Source: Pseudomonas putida (GTDB lineage Bacteria; Pseudomonadota; Gammaproteobacteria; Pseudomonadales; Pseudomonadaceae). Taken from it: DNA of 64,000 nt. Position 1 is the first letter of the stretch; each line of letters begins with the position of its first letter. The stretch is taken from contig NZ_CP026115.2 in assembly GCF_009883635.2 (NCBI RefSeq), positions 2,728,001 to 2,792,000 on the forward strand, read 5' to 3'. The notes beneath the pieces are model-generated. The model saw nothing but the letters and a program-made list of their open reading frames with translations. It was not told the origin of the DNA and made no database searches. Shown here piece after piece: positions 47,632 through 56,236 of this stretch. Made by a program: the position numbers and the translations under genes.

Positions 47632-49125
47632 ATGACCACCCTGACTCGTGCGGACTGGGAACAACGTGCCCAGCAACTGAAGATTGAAGGCCGCGCCTTC
47701 ATCAACGGCGAATACACCGACGCCGCATCCGGTGAAACATTCGACTGCCTGAGCCCGGTCGACGGACGCTTCCTGGCCAAGGTTGCCAGCTGCGACCTGG
47801 CCGACGCCAACCGCGCCGTGGAAAACGCCCGCGCCACCTTCAATTCCGGCGTCTGGTCGCAACTGGCCCCGGCCAAGCGCAAGGCCAAGCTGATCCGCTT
47901 CGCCGACCTGCTGCGCAAGAATGTCGAAGAGCTGGCGCTGCTGGAAACCCTGGACATGGGCAAGCCTATCGGCGACTCCTCCAGCATCGACGTGCCGGGC
48001 GCAGCGCAAGCCATTCACTGGACCGCCGAAGCCATCGACAAAGTCTACGACGAAGTCGCCCCGACGCCACACGACCAGCTCGGCCTGGTGACCCGTGAGC
48101 CGGTGGGCGTGGTCGGTGCCATCGTGCCGTGGAACTTCCCGCTGCTGATGGCCTGCTGGAAAATCGCCCCGGCCCTGGCTACCGGCAACTCGCTGGTGCT
48201 CAAGCCGTCCGAAAAATCCCCGCTGACCGCCATCCGCATCGCCCAGCTGGCGATCGAAGCCGGCATCCCGGCCGGCGTGCTGAATGTGCTGCCAGGCTAC
48301 GGCCACACCGTGGGCAAGGCCCTGGCCCTGCACATGGACGTCGACACCCTGGTGTTCACCGGTTCGACCAAGATCGCCAAGCAGCTGATGGTCTACGCCG
48401 GCGAGTCGAACATGAAGCGCATCTGGCTGGAAGCCGGCGGCAAGAGCCCGAACATCGTCTTCGCCGACGCCCCGGACCTGCAAGCCGCAGCTGAAGCTGC
48501 CGCCAGCGCCATCGCCTTCAACCAGGGCGAAGTCTGCACCGCCGGTTCTCGCCTGCTGGTCGAGCGTTCGATCAAGGACAAGTTCCTGCCAATGGTGGTC
48601 GAGGCCCTCAAAGGCTGGAAGCCTGGCAACCCGCTGGACCCACAGACCACCGTCGGTGCACTGGTCGACACCCAGCAGATGAATACCGTGCTGTCGTACA
48701 TCGACGCCGGCCACAAGGACGGCGCCAAGCTGCTGGCCGGTGGCAAGCGCACCCTGGAAGAAACCGGTGGCACCTACGTCGAGCCGACCATCTTCGACGG
48801 CGTGACCAACGCCATGAAGATCGCCCAGGAAGAAATTTTCGGCCCAGTGCTGTCGGTAATCGCCTTCGACACCGCCGAGGAAGCCATCGCCATCGCCAAC
48901 GATACCCCGTATGGCCTGGCCGCTGGCATCTGGACCTCGGACATCTCCAAGGCCCACAAGACTGCCCGTGCCGTGCGCGCTGGCAGTGTCTGGGTCAACC
49001 AGTACGACGGCGGCGACATGACCGCGCCGTTTGGTGGCTTCAAGCAGTCGGGCAACGGCCGTGACAAGTCGCTGCACGCGCTGGAGAAGTACACCGAGCT
49101 GAAGGCGACCTGGATCAAGCTGTAA
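47632..49125 (+). CDS. kauB: Aldehyde dehydrogenase, probable gamma-glutamyl-gamma-aminobutyraldehyde / 4-guanidinobutyraldehyde dehydrogenase
   Basis: The protein has 497 residues and oxidises amino-aldehydes made in putrescine or agmatine breakdown, using NAD(P). Catalytic residues are N168 (VPWNFPL), E267 (LEAGGKSP) and C302 (NQGEVCTAGS), all in place. AACAAGAGGAGG lies directly before the start; it combines the ribosome site with an A-rich stretch close to the Hfq/Crc CA motif (AAnAAnAA, 7 of 8). The ATG at 47632 gives MTTLTRADWEQ. The name kauB/pauC is from the P. aeruginosa homologue; puuC in E. coli. Confidence 0.88.
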   Translation: MTTLTRADWEQRAQQLKIEGRAFINGEYTDAASGETFDCLSPVDGRFLAKVASCDLADANRAVENARATFNSGVWSQLAPAKRKAKLIRFADLLRKNVEELALLETLDMGKPIGDSSSIDVPGAAQAIHWTAEAIDKVYDEVAPTPHDQLGLVTREPVGVVGAIVPWNFPLLMACWKIAPALATGNSLVLKPSEKSPLTAIRIAQLAIEAGIPAGVLNVLPGYGHTVGKALALHMDVDTLVFTGSTKIAKQLMVYAGESNMKRIWLEAGGKSPNIVFADAPDLQAAAEAAASAIAFNQGEVCTAGSRLLVERSIKDKFLPMVVEALKGWKPGNPLDPQTTVGALVDTQQMNTVLSYIDAGHKDGAKLLAGGKRTLEETGGTYVEPTIFDGVTNAMKIAQEEIFGPVLSVIAFDTAEEAIAIANDTPYGLAAGIWTSDISKAHKTARAVRAGSVWVNQYDGGDMTAPFGGFKQSGNGRDKSLHALEKYTELKATWIKL

Positions 49126-49135
49126 TTCCAGTGGG

Positions 49136-49196
49136 GGGCCGCTTTGCGGCCCAACAATAGCCGGGGCGGCTCATACCGCCCCGGCTTCGTCGTTTC
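49136..49196 (+). terminator. Two hairpins after kauB
   Basis: GGGCCGC/GCGGCCC (49136-49152) is followed by AGCCGGGGCGG/CCGCCCCGGCT (49159-49186) and a TCGTCGTTTCT tail. The second is the likely terminator. Confidence 0.75.
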
Positions 49197-49228
49197 TGCC
49201 ATTCAAGAATTCTGCCTGGGAGGCTGCA

Positions 49229-50368
49229 ATGCGTTGGGGAACCTACTTTGCCGTGCTGGCGTCGGTGCTCAGTGTCGGGCTCGCGCTGGGTGTGAGCATG
49301 CCGCTGGTGTCCCTGCGCCTTGAGGCCTGGGGCTACGGTGGGTTCGCCATCGGTGTGATGGCGGCAATGCCGGCGCTGGGCGTGCTGCTCGGTGCCAGCC
49401 TGGCCAGCCGCCTGGCAGGCTGGGTCGGCGTGCCCTCGGCGATGCGCCTGTGCCTGTGGGGTGGGGCGCTGTCCATTGGCCTGGTGGCGCTGCTGCCAAG
49501 CTACCCGCTGTGGCTTGCCTTGCGCCTGCTCATTGGCATGTCGTTGACCGTGGTGTTCATCCTCGGCGAGAGCTGGATCAATCAGCTGGTGGTCGAGCAA
49601 TGGCGCGGTCGCCTGGTGGCGCTGTACGGCAGCAGCTACGCGCTGAGCCAGCTGGCCGGGCCGTTGGTGCTGGGCTTCCTCGGCTCCGATGATGACTTCG
49701 GCTTCTGGGCCGCCACCGGTCTGCTGCTGCTGGCACCCTTGCTGCTGCTCGGGCGTGGTGGCGCACCCAGCACCGAAGCCTGCAGCGTGACCTTCGGTGA
49801 CCTGTTCGCCTTCTGCCGCCGCTTGCCGGTGATTGCCTGGGCTGTCGCCCTGTTTGCCGCCTTCGAGGCGATGATTCTTACCTTGTTGCCGGTGTATTGC
49901 CTGCAGCAGGGCTTCAGCACCGAGATCGCCCTGTTCATGGTCAGCACCGTGGTGGTGGGCGACGCGGTGCTGCAGCTGCCGATCGGCGCTTTGGCCGACC
50001 ATATGTCGCGGCAGGCGCTGTTCACCGGCTGCGCGGTGACCTTGATGGTGTCCAGCCTGGCGATTCCATTGCTGCTGGACACGCCCGCGATCTGGCCCCT
50101 GTGGGTGTTGTTCGGTGCCAGTGCCGGTGGCTTGTTCACCTTGTCGCTGATATTGATCGGCGAGCGTTACCGCGATGACGCCCTGGTGCGGGCCAATGCT
50201 CATGTGGCGCAGCTCTGGGGTATCGGTTGCCTGCTCGGGCCGCTGCTGGCCGGCGCGGGTAGCCAATGGATCAGCGGGCATGCGCTGCTGTGGCTGATGG
50301 CGGCGGGGGCGGCCGGGCTGGTGGTGCTGACCCGCAGGCGCGGAGCATTCGAGCCTGCCTCGGCCTGA
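49229..50368 (+). CDS. MFS transporter (YcaD-like)
   Basis: The protein has 379 residues and about 12 hydrophobic segments. VSMPLVSLRLEAWGYGGFAI (23-42) and RLLIGMSLTVVFILGESWIN near 92-111, then ALYGSSYALSQLAGPLV near 130, fit the MFS subgroup of YcaD. The substrate is unknown. TGGGAGGC precedes the ATG at 49229. It lies between kauB and a convergent phospholipase-D gene. Confidence 0.82.
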   Translation: MRWGTYFAVLASVLSVGLALGVSMPLVSLRLEAWGYGGFAIGVMAAMPALGVLLGASLASRLAGWVGVPSAMRLCLWGGALSIGLVALLPSYPLWLALRLLIGMSLTVVFILGESWINQLVVEQWRGRLVALYGSSYALSQLAGPLVLGFLGSDDDFGFWAATGLLLLAPLLLLGRGGAPSTEACSVTFGDLFAFCRRLPVIAWAVALFAAFEAMILTLLPVYCLQQGFSTEIALFMVSTVVVGDAVLQLPIGALADHMSRQALFTGCAVTLMVSSLAIPLLLDTPAIWPLWVLFGASAGGLFTLSLILIGERYRDDALVRANAHVAQLWGIGCLLGPLLAGAGSQWISGHALLWLMAAGAAGLVVLTRRRGAFEPASA

Positions 50369-50370
50369 GC

Positions 50371-51924
50371 CTAGAGCATTTTCTCCAGGCCAACGGCCTT
50401 ACTGATCCAGGCATTGAAGCGTCGCCAGAGGCCGCCTGGTTCTGATGTCAGCATGTGCCGTTGGCCATTGTCCTCAGTCGCCCAGACCAGCTTGTCACCC
50501 ACCAGCTTGACCTGGTAACTCAACGCTGGCGCCATACCCTGCTGGGCCAGCTCGCGGGTGTATTCGGCCAGCTCCGGGCTGTCCACCAGTACGCCAACCT
50601 CGGTGTTCCACAGCACCGAGCGAGGGTCGAAGTTGAACGAGCCGACAAAGGTCTTGCGCCGGTCGAACACGATGGCCTTGGTATGCAGGCTCGAGTCGGA
50701 GCTGCCACGGAAACTCAGGTGCCCGGCACTGGGGTCACCCGGCTGGCGACGCAGTTCAAACAGCTGTACCCCATGCTCGAGCAGCGCGCGGCGATAAGGG
50801 GCATAGCCACCATGCACGGCTGGCACGTCAGTGGCTTCCAGCGAGTTGGTCAGCAGCTTGACCGAAGCCCCGGCGTCGGCCCGGCCGGTCAGGTACAGCA
50901 AGCCCGGCTCACCCGGCACGAAATAGGCCGACATCAGGATCAGCTCGCGCTGCACGTTGGCCAGGTCCGGTGCCAGTTGCTGGCTCATCAGCAGTTGCGG
51001 GTCCGGCTCATCCTCGGCCAGCACCTTGCTCGGCGCATCCCACAGTGCCTGGGCGTGGGCCCAGATCAGCTCGTTGCGCCACACATCCAGGCGCGGCTGC
51101 GACTGATAGGACATGAGCCGGTCATACAGAGCCTTGCGCTGTACCCGCGCCTGGGCCAGGGACACTTCCAGGCGCTGGCGGCTGGCGCGCAGGTCGTCGG
51201 CATCCGGGGCGTGCCAGAGGAAGTCGGTGATCGGCCGGCTCAGGGCGCTGTTCCAGTACTGGTCGAAGCTGTGCCCCAGTTGCTCGGCCACTGGGCCAAC
51301 CCCGAGCAGGTCGATGTCGGTGAAGTTGAGGTTGGGTTCGGCATCGAAGTACTCGTCACCCAGGTTGCGCCCGCCGACGATGGCCATGCTGTTGTCCACC
51401 AGAAACAACTTGTTGTGCATGCGCCGGTGCTGGCGCGACAGGTTGAACAGGCGCCCGACTGCGCGCGTCACGCCTGTGCTGCGCCCCAGGTGCAACGGAT
51501 TGAACACGCGGATCTCGATGTTCGGGTGGGCATCGAGGGTGCCCATGATCGTGTCCAGGCCATCGCTGGTGGTGTCGTCGAGCAGGATGCGCACACGTAC
51601 GCCGCGGTCGGCTGCACGCAGCAGTTCGTGCACCAGGGCGCGGGTGCTCAAGCCATCGTGGACGATGTAGTACTGCAGGTCGATGCTCGCCTGGGCGTTG
51701 CGAATCAGCTCGGCGCGGGCACGGAAGGCCTCGTTGCTGTTGGGCAGCAAACGAAAGCCCGAACGCCCGTCATAGGGTGCGGCCTGGCGCAACACCGAGC
51801 GGCCGAAGGCCGACTCGTTGGCGGGCAGCGCTTGGCTGGTTTCGCGGGGCGTGCCGACGCTGGCACAGCCATCGAGGCCGAGTAGCAGCACCAGCAGCAG
51901 AGGCAAGGCTCGCTGGAGTCTCAA
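50371..51924 (-). CDS. Phospholipase D-family lipoprotein, cardiolipin-synthase-like
   Basis: The protein has 517 residues from the TTG at 51924 (AGGAC ahead of it). MRLQRALPLLLVLLLGLDGC ends in a lipobox, so Cys20 is likely lipidated. It has two HKD motifs: HNKLFLVDNSMAIVGGRN near 170 and HTKAIVFDRRKTFVGSFNFD near 414. Two motifs in one chain fit phosphatidyl transfer or hydrolysis. Classical cardiolipin synthases have N-terminal membrane helices; here a lipoprotein anchor replaces them, so the active site should face the periplasm. Confidence 0.82.
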   Translation of the reverse strand: MRLQRALPLLLVLLLGLDGCASVGTPRETSQALPANESAFGRSVLRQAAPYDGRSGFRLLPNSNEAFRARAELIRNAQASIDLQYYIVHDGLSTRALVHELLRAADRGVRVRILLDDTTSDGLDTIMGTLDAHPNIEIRVFNPLHLGRSTGVTRAVGRLFNLSRQHRRMHNKLFLVDNSMAIVGGRNLGDEYFDAEPNLNFTDIDLLGVGPVAEQLGHSFDQYWNSALSRPITDFLWHAPDADDLRASRQRLEVSLAQARVQRKALYDRLMSYQSQPRLDVWRNELIWAHAQALWDAPSKVLAEDEPDPQLLMSQQLAPDLANVQRELILMSAYFVPGEPGLLYLTGRADAGASVKLLTNSLEATDVPAVHGGYAPYRRALLEHGVQLFELRRQPGDPSAGHLSFRGSSDSSLHTKAIVFDRRKTFVGSFNFDPRSVLWNTEVGVLVDSPELAEYTRELAQQGMAPALSYQVKLVGDKLVWATEDNGQRHMLTSEPGGLWRRFNAWISKAVGLEKML

Positions 51925-51983
51925 GGGTGAATCGTCCTGTACAGCACAGCGCTAAGGGTTGGACTACGAAAGGCGGCGCAAAG

Positions 51984-53414
51984 TTACGCCTGGGCGTTGT
52001 CTTCAGCCAGTAGACGAAGGGCGGTTTCACCAACCTTGCGCACGGCCGCTTCGATCTTCGGTGTCGGCCGCGCGGCGAAATTCATGCGAAGGCAATGACG
52101 GAACTTGCCCGAGGCCGAGAAGATGCTGCCCACGGCGATCTGCACACCCTGCTCCAGTAAAGCGCGGTTCAGGCGCAGCGTATCGAAATCTTCGGGCAAC
52201 TCCACCCACAGCATGAAACCGCCTTGCGGCCGGCTGACTCGGCTACCGGGCGGGAAATAACGGGTTACCCAGTCGCTCATCAGGTCGCGGCCACGCTGGT
52301 ACTGGCTGCGCATGCGTCGTACATGGGGCTGGTAGTGGCCAGCGGCGATGAAGTCGGCGATTGCCAGTTGCGGCTGGCTGGCAGTGCTGCCGGTGCTGAT
52401 GTACTTCATGTGCAGCACCCGCTCCAGGTAGCGGCCGGGGGCGACCCAGCCGATGCGCAGGCCAGGTGCGAGGGTCTTGGAGAACGAACTGCACAGCAGC
52501 ACGCGACCGTCGTCGTCGAACGACTTGAGGGTGCGCGGGCGAGGGTAGGTGTAAGCCAGGTCGCCATACACATCGTCTTCAAGAATGGCCACATCGTAGC
52601 GCTGGGCCAGGCTCAGCAGGGCTTTCTTGCGGGCTTCGGGCATGATGTAGCCGAGCGGGTTGTTGCAGCTCGGGGTGATCTGGATGAGCTTGATCGGCCA
52701 TTGATCGAGCGCCAACTCCAGGGCTTCGAGGCTGATGCCGGTGACCGGGTCGGTAGGAATTTCCAGGGCCTTCATGCCCAGGCCCTTGAGGGTCTGCATG
52801 GCGCCGTGGAAGCTTGGCGAGTCGACCGCGACGATATCGCCCGGCTCGCACACTGCACGGATGCTGCACGACAGCGCCTCATGGCAGCCCGTGGTCACCA
52901 CCAGGTCGGCCGGGCCCAGGCGGCAGCCGGAGTCGAGCATCAACCGGGCGATCTGCTCGCGCAGGGCCAGGTTGCCGTGGATGTTGTCGTAGTACAGCCC
53001 GGGCATGTCCTGGCGCCGGCTCAGTTGGGCGAGGCTGCGCAGCAGCGGCTTGAGGGTCGGGCTGTCGATGTCGGGCATGCCGCGGCCGAGCTGGATCACA
53101 TCCTGACGCGGGGTACTGCGTACCAGTTCGAGCACCTGTTCCCATTGCGAGATATCCACCGGGCGTTGGGCCGGGCGGCTGACGGCGGGCAGGGCAGGGA
53201 GGTGGCGATGGTCGCTGACGAAATAGCCGGACTTGGGCCGTGGCGAGACCATGCCGCTGTCTTCGAGCATGCGGTAGGCCTGCTGCACGGTACTCAGGCT
53301 GACGCCGTGCTCCACGCTGAGGGCGCGCACCGAGGGCAGGCGTTGGCCGGGGCGGTAGAGGCCCTGTTCGATGCGCGCACCGAGCAGCTCGGCGAGGTTC
53401 AGGTAGAGGGTCAC
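51984..53414 (-). CDS. MocR-type (GntR plus aminotransferase) transcriptional regulator
   Basis: The protein has 476 residues. A GntR winged helix is at about 1-70 (GQRLPSVRALSVEHGVSLST). The class I aminotransferase-like domain covers about 100-470, with the PLP lysine K313 (SSFSKTLAPGLR), N251-N252, Y283 and D280-D281. Such proteins bind PLP or PLP-amino acid adducts and control nearby genes. It faces a DUF1127 gene across 179 nt with a CTGTAT repeat cluster. GTG start with AGGAG before it. Confidence 0.88.
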   Translation of the reverse strand: MTLYLNLAELLGARIEQGLYRPGQRLPSVRALSVEHGVSLSTVQQAYRMLEDSGMVSPRPKSGYFVSDHRHLPALPAVSRPAQRPVDISQWEQVLELVRSTPRQDVIQLGRGMPDIDSPTLKPLLRSLAQLSRRQDMPGLYYDNIHGNLALREQIARLMLDSGCRLGPADLVVTTGCHEALSCSIRAVCEPGDIVAVDSPSFHGAMQTLKGLGMKALEIPTDPVTGISLEALELALDQWPIKLIQITPSCNNPLGYIMPEARKKALLSLAQRYDVAILEDDVYGDLAYTYPRPRTLKSFDDDGRVLLCSSFSKTLAPGLRIGWVAPGRYLERVLHMKYISTGSTASQPQLAIADFIAAGHYQPHVRRMRSQYQRGRDLMSDWVTRYFPPGSRVSRPQGGFMLWVELPEDFDTLRLNRALLEQGVQIAVGSIFSASGKFRHCLRMNFAARPTPKIEAAVRKVGETALRLLAEDNAQA

Positions 53415-53448
53415 GGCATACTCCTACGCTTCTTGTAGGAAGCGACCA

Positions 53449-53533
53449 GTACAGTTGCGTTGAAAATACAGCATTCAGGCGTCAGACGACCAATTCTGTA
53501 TGGGAATAATAAGCCTGTATTGGATCTGTATTG
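53449..53533. promoter_or_regulatory. Cluster of CTGTAT repeats (MocR operator candidate)
   Basis: Direct copies CTGTATGG (53496), CTGTATTGG (53515) and CTGTATTG (53526), and inverted copies ATACAG (53466) and the partial GTACAG (53449), lie between the MocR gene and the DUF1127 gene. MocR proteins are known to bind paired direct repeats. Confidence 0.5.
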
Positions 53534-53593
53534 CCACACCTGTCGTCGCGCATGCTTTCTCCACGGTTACACACTGAATGGGAGAGAGCAGCG

Positions 53594-53824
53594 ATGGGTG
53601 GCATGAGCGATGTGCGCTTGCAACTGTTGGCCAAGGAACTGGACGCCGGGCAGCAGACCAAGGTTTTCAACGCACCGGCAGGGCTCGGGCGTTGGGGGCT
53701 GATGCTGCACCGCTGGCACACCCGCCGGGCCCTGCTGCAACTGGATGATGACCAGTTGCGGGACATCGGCCTGAGTTGGGAGCAGGCACGTACCGAGGGT
53801 CGCAAACCCTTCTGGAAAGACTGA
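53594..53824 (+). CDS. DUF1127 small protein
   Basis: The protein has 76 residues. The DUF1127 core is RWHTRRALLQLDDDQLRDIG (about 41-60), then SWEQARTEGRKPFW. Short DUF1127 proteins in other bacteria act in phosphate, polyamine or RNA-linked control, but the role of this form is unknown. A GGAGAG site at 53581-53586 favours the ATG at 53594 over the one at 53603. Confidence 0.8.
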   Translation: MGGMSDVRLQLLAKELDAGQQTKVFNAPAGLGRWGLMLHRWHTRRALLQLDDDQLRDIGLSWEQARTEGRKPFWKD

Positions 53825-53842
53825 CGCAGTAGGCCGCAGGCG

Positions 53843-55135
53843 CTAGATGAGCTCTTTCAGGCGATGCCAGAGCATCCCCAGGGCCAGTACTGGCGAGCGC
53901 AGGTGCTTGCCGCCGGGGAAGGTGACGTGCGGCACCTTGGCGAACAGGTCGAAGCGCCCGCTTTCCTGGCCGCTGATCGCTTCACCCAGCAGGCGCGCGG
54001 CCAGGTGGGTGGCGTTGAGGCCGTGGCCCGCGTAGGCCTGGGCGTAGTAGACGTTAGGCTGGCTGGCCAGGCGGCCGACCTGTGGCAGGCGGTTGGCGCC
54101 GATGCCGATCATGCCGCCCCACTGATAATCGATGCGCACATCCGCCAGTTGCGGGAACACCTGGAGCATCTTCGGCCGCATGTAGGCAGCGATGTCCTTC
54201 GGGTCGCGCCCGGAATAGTGGCAGGCACCGCCGAACAACAGGCGGCGGTCGGCCGACAGGCGATAGTAGTCCAGCGCCACGCGCTGGTCGCACACGGCCA
54301 TGTTCTGCGGCAGCAACTGATGGGCGCGTTCTTCGTCAAGCGGCTCGGTGGCAATGATGTAGCTACCGGCGGGCAGCACCTTGCCGCCCAGCTCGCGGTT
54401 GAGGTCGTTGTGGTAGGCATTGCAGCACAGCACCAGGGTCTTGGCGCGCACCCGACCCTGGGCGGTGTGCACCTGGACTTCAGGGCCGTAGTCGATGCGC
54501 GTGACCTCTGACTGTTCGAACAGCTTCACCCCCAGGTGGCTGGCCACGGCCGCTTCACCCAGGGCCAGGTTGAGCGGGTGCAGGTGGCCCGAACCCATGT
54601 CGATCAGGCCGCCGACGTAGCGGTCGGAGCCCACCACGCTGTGCATGTCGTCCTTGCCCACCAAGCGCAGTTCGTGGCGGTAGCCCAGGCTGCGCAGTTC
54701 ATCGGCATCCTCGGCAAAACCCTTCAGCTCGCCGGGTTTGTTGGCCAGGTCACAGTAGCCCCAGGTCAGGTCGCAGGCGATGGCGTGGCGCTCGACCCGT
54801 TCGCGAACGATCTCCACGGCTTCCAGGCCCATCAGCCTCAGGCTGCGTACGCCTTCCTCGCCGATCACCGGGAGAAACTGCTCCAGGCCGTGACCGACGC
54901 CGCGAATCAGCTGGCCGCCATTGCGTCCGCTGGCGCCCCAGCCGAGCTTGCGTGCTTCCAGGAGGATCACCGAGAAGCCGCGCTCGGCCAGTTCGATGGC
55001 GGTGTTCAAGCCCGAGTAGCCACCACCGACGATGCACACGTCGGCACTGTGTTCGCCTTGCAGGAAGGAATGGTCCGGGTGGGGCGCGCTGCTGGCGGCG
55101 TAGTAGGAGGCGGCGTGCTGCGCGCTGTGGATCAT
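53843..55135 (-). CDS. puuB: FAD-dependent oxidoreductase, probable gamma-glutamylputrescine oxidase
   Basis: The protein has 430 residues. The dinucleotide motif is VCIVGGGYSGLNTAIELAER (33-52); GWGASGRNGGQL near 64-75 is a family mark, and YAGHGLNATHLAARLLGE near 376 the late FAD region. It resembles PuuB of E. coli (PauB in P. aeruginosa), which oxidises gamma-Glu-putrescine to the aldehyde handled by kauB. The ATG at 55135 has AGGAC before it. Confidence 0.82.
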   Translation of the reverse strand: MIHSAQHAASYYAASSAPHPDHSFLQGEHSADVCIVGGGYSGLNTAIELAERGFSVILLEARKLGWGASGRNGGQLIRGVGHGLEQFLPVIGEEGVRSLRLMGLEAVEIVRERVERHAIACDLTWGYCDLANKPGELKGFAEDADELRSLGYRHELRLVGKDDMHSVVGSDRYVGGLIDMGSGHLHPLNLALGEAAVASHLGVKLFEQSEVTRIDYGPEVQVHTAQGRVRAKTLVLCCNAYHNDLNRELGGKVLPAGSYIIATEPLDEERAHQLLPQNMAVCDQRVALDYYRLSADRRLLFGGACHYSGRDPKDIAAYMRPKMLQVFPQLADVRIDYQWGGMIGIGANRLPQVGRLASQPNVYYAQAYAGHGLNATHLAARLLGEAISGQESGRFDLFAKVPHVTFPGGKHLRSPVLALGMLWHRLKELI

Positions 55136-55238
55136 GAGCGAGGTCCTGTGGCGGTTTTGGTTGTAGGAGGATAAGCCGTGGCTAGGCAATTGGTCCTATA
55201 ATTCAAGCCGGATTTCACTTTCAATCTTGTACCCAGCC

Positions 55239-55592
55239 ATGTCCTGCAACCGCCACAAGATCCACTTCCTGCGCGAGCTCATTCCTTCATTCGAATGCGA
55301 GCCGGGCTGCCATGACTGCTGCGGCCCGGTGACCACCTCGTCTGAAGAGATGGCTCGCTTGCCGCGCAAGACCCAGGCCGAGCAGGATGCCGCGCTGGAG
55401 CACCTTAACTGCGTGCACCTGGGCCCCAACGGCTGCACCGTCTATGAAGAACGGCCGATGATCTGCCGCCTGTTCGGCACCACGCCGCGCATGGCCTGCC
55501 CGCGTGGCCGTGGCCCGGACCAGATGATCGAACCCGAAGCCGAACAGCTGGTCCACCAGTTCATTGCCAGCACGCGCCAGGTGCTGGTCTAG
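55239..55592 (+). CDS. YkgJ-family cysteine-cluster protein
   Basis: The protein has 117 residues. The conserved cysteines are in FECEPGCHDCCGP (CxxxCxxCC), followed by HLNCVHLGPNGCTVYEERP and MICRLFG. The cluster is thought to bind a metal (zinc or iron), but no function is known. ATG at 55239 gives MSCNRHK; an in-frame TTG lies 12 nt before it. It diverges from the puuB-like gene and converges with dadR. Confidence 0.8.
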   Translation: MSCNRHKIHFLRELIPSFECEPGCHDCCGPVTTSSEEMARLPRKTQAEQDAALEHLNCVHLGPNGCTVYEERPMICRLFGTTPRMACPRGRGPDQMIEPEAEQLVHQFIASTRQVLV

Positions 55593-55594
55593 CC

Positions 55595-56083
55595 TCAGTC
55601 AGGGATCGGCAGGCAGAGGCTCTCTTTCACCTCTTCCATCACGATGTAGCTCTTCGACTCGCGCACGTGTGGAAGCTTCAGCAGAATGTCGCCGAGCAGC
55701 TTGCGGTACGAGGCCATTTCCGAAATGCGCGCTTTCACCAGATAGTCGAAGTCACCGGATACCAGGTGGCATTCCAGCACATGGGGCAGCTTGAGCACCG
55801 CACGGCGGAACTCCTCGAAGGTGTCGCCGGACTTGTAGTCCAGGCTGATTTCCACGAACACCAGCAGGCTGCCCTTGAGGTGCTGCGGATTCAAGCGGGC
55901 GTTGTAGCCCATGATGATGCCCTCGCGCTCCAGGCGGCGTACGCGCTCGGTGCAAGGGGTGGTGGAAAGCCCAACTTTCTCGCCCAGTTCGGTGAAGGAA
56001 ATACGCCCGTCATTCTGCAGGATGCGCAGGATGTTACGGTCGATCTTGTCCAGTTCACGTTTGCTCTGGTGCTGGGTTCTCAT
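55595..56083 (-). CDS. dadR: Lrp/AsnC-family regulator, probable DadR
   Basis: The protein has 162 residues. The HTH is at 30-52 (RISFTELGEKVGLSTTPCTERV), then the RAM ligand domain (GSLLVFVEISLDYKSGD, VSGDFDYLVKARI). It is transcribed away from dadA, as DadR/Lrp is in P. aeruginosa, where it activates alanine catabolism with L-alanine as the signal. The ATG at 56083 is chosen; the frame is open 16 codons upstream. Confidence 0.88.
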   Translation of the reverse strand: MRTQHQSKRELDKIDRNILRILQNDGRISFTELGEKVGLSTTPCTERVRRLEREGIIMGYNARLNPQHLKGSLLVFVEISLDYKSGDTFEEFRRAVLKLPHVLECHLVSGDFDYLVKARISEMASYRKLLGDILLKLPHVRESKSYIVMEEVKESLCLPIPD

Positions 56084-56115
56084 AGGGGATGCCCCTCCGT
56101 GAAAGGCGATTTTGC

Positions 56116-56127
56116 CGAGAATTCTCG
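56116..56127. promoter_or_regulatory. Palindrome between dadR and dadA (Lrp-type operator candidate)
   Basis: CGAGAATTCTCG is a perfect 12-bp palindrome. Its AG-AATT-CT core fits the loose Lrp site. An AT-rich tract (56130-56156) and a -10-like TATACT at 56174-56179 for dadA lie beyond it. Confidence 0.5.
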
Positions 56128-56236
56128 CCAATAATAGGCTTTTATATAGTGAATTGCACTGGGCTCAGATTCTTATACTGCGCGCATCCATGCCATATCA
56201 ACAAAATAGCGGTGCGCCGCGTGCGAGGGATGAACG

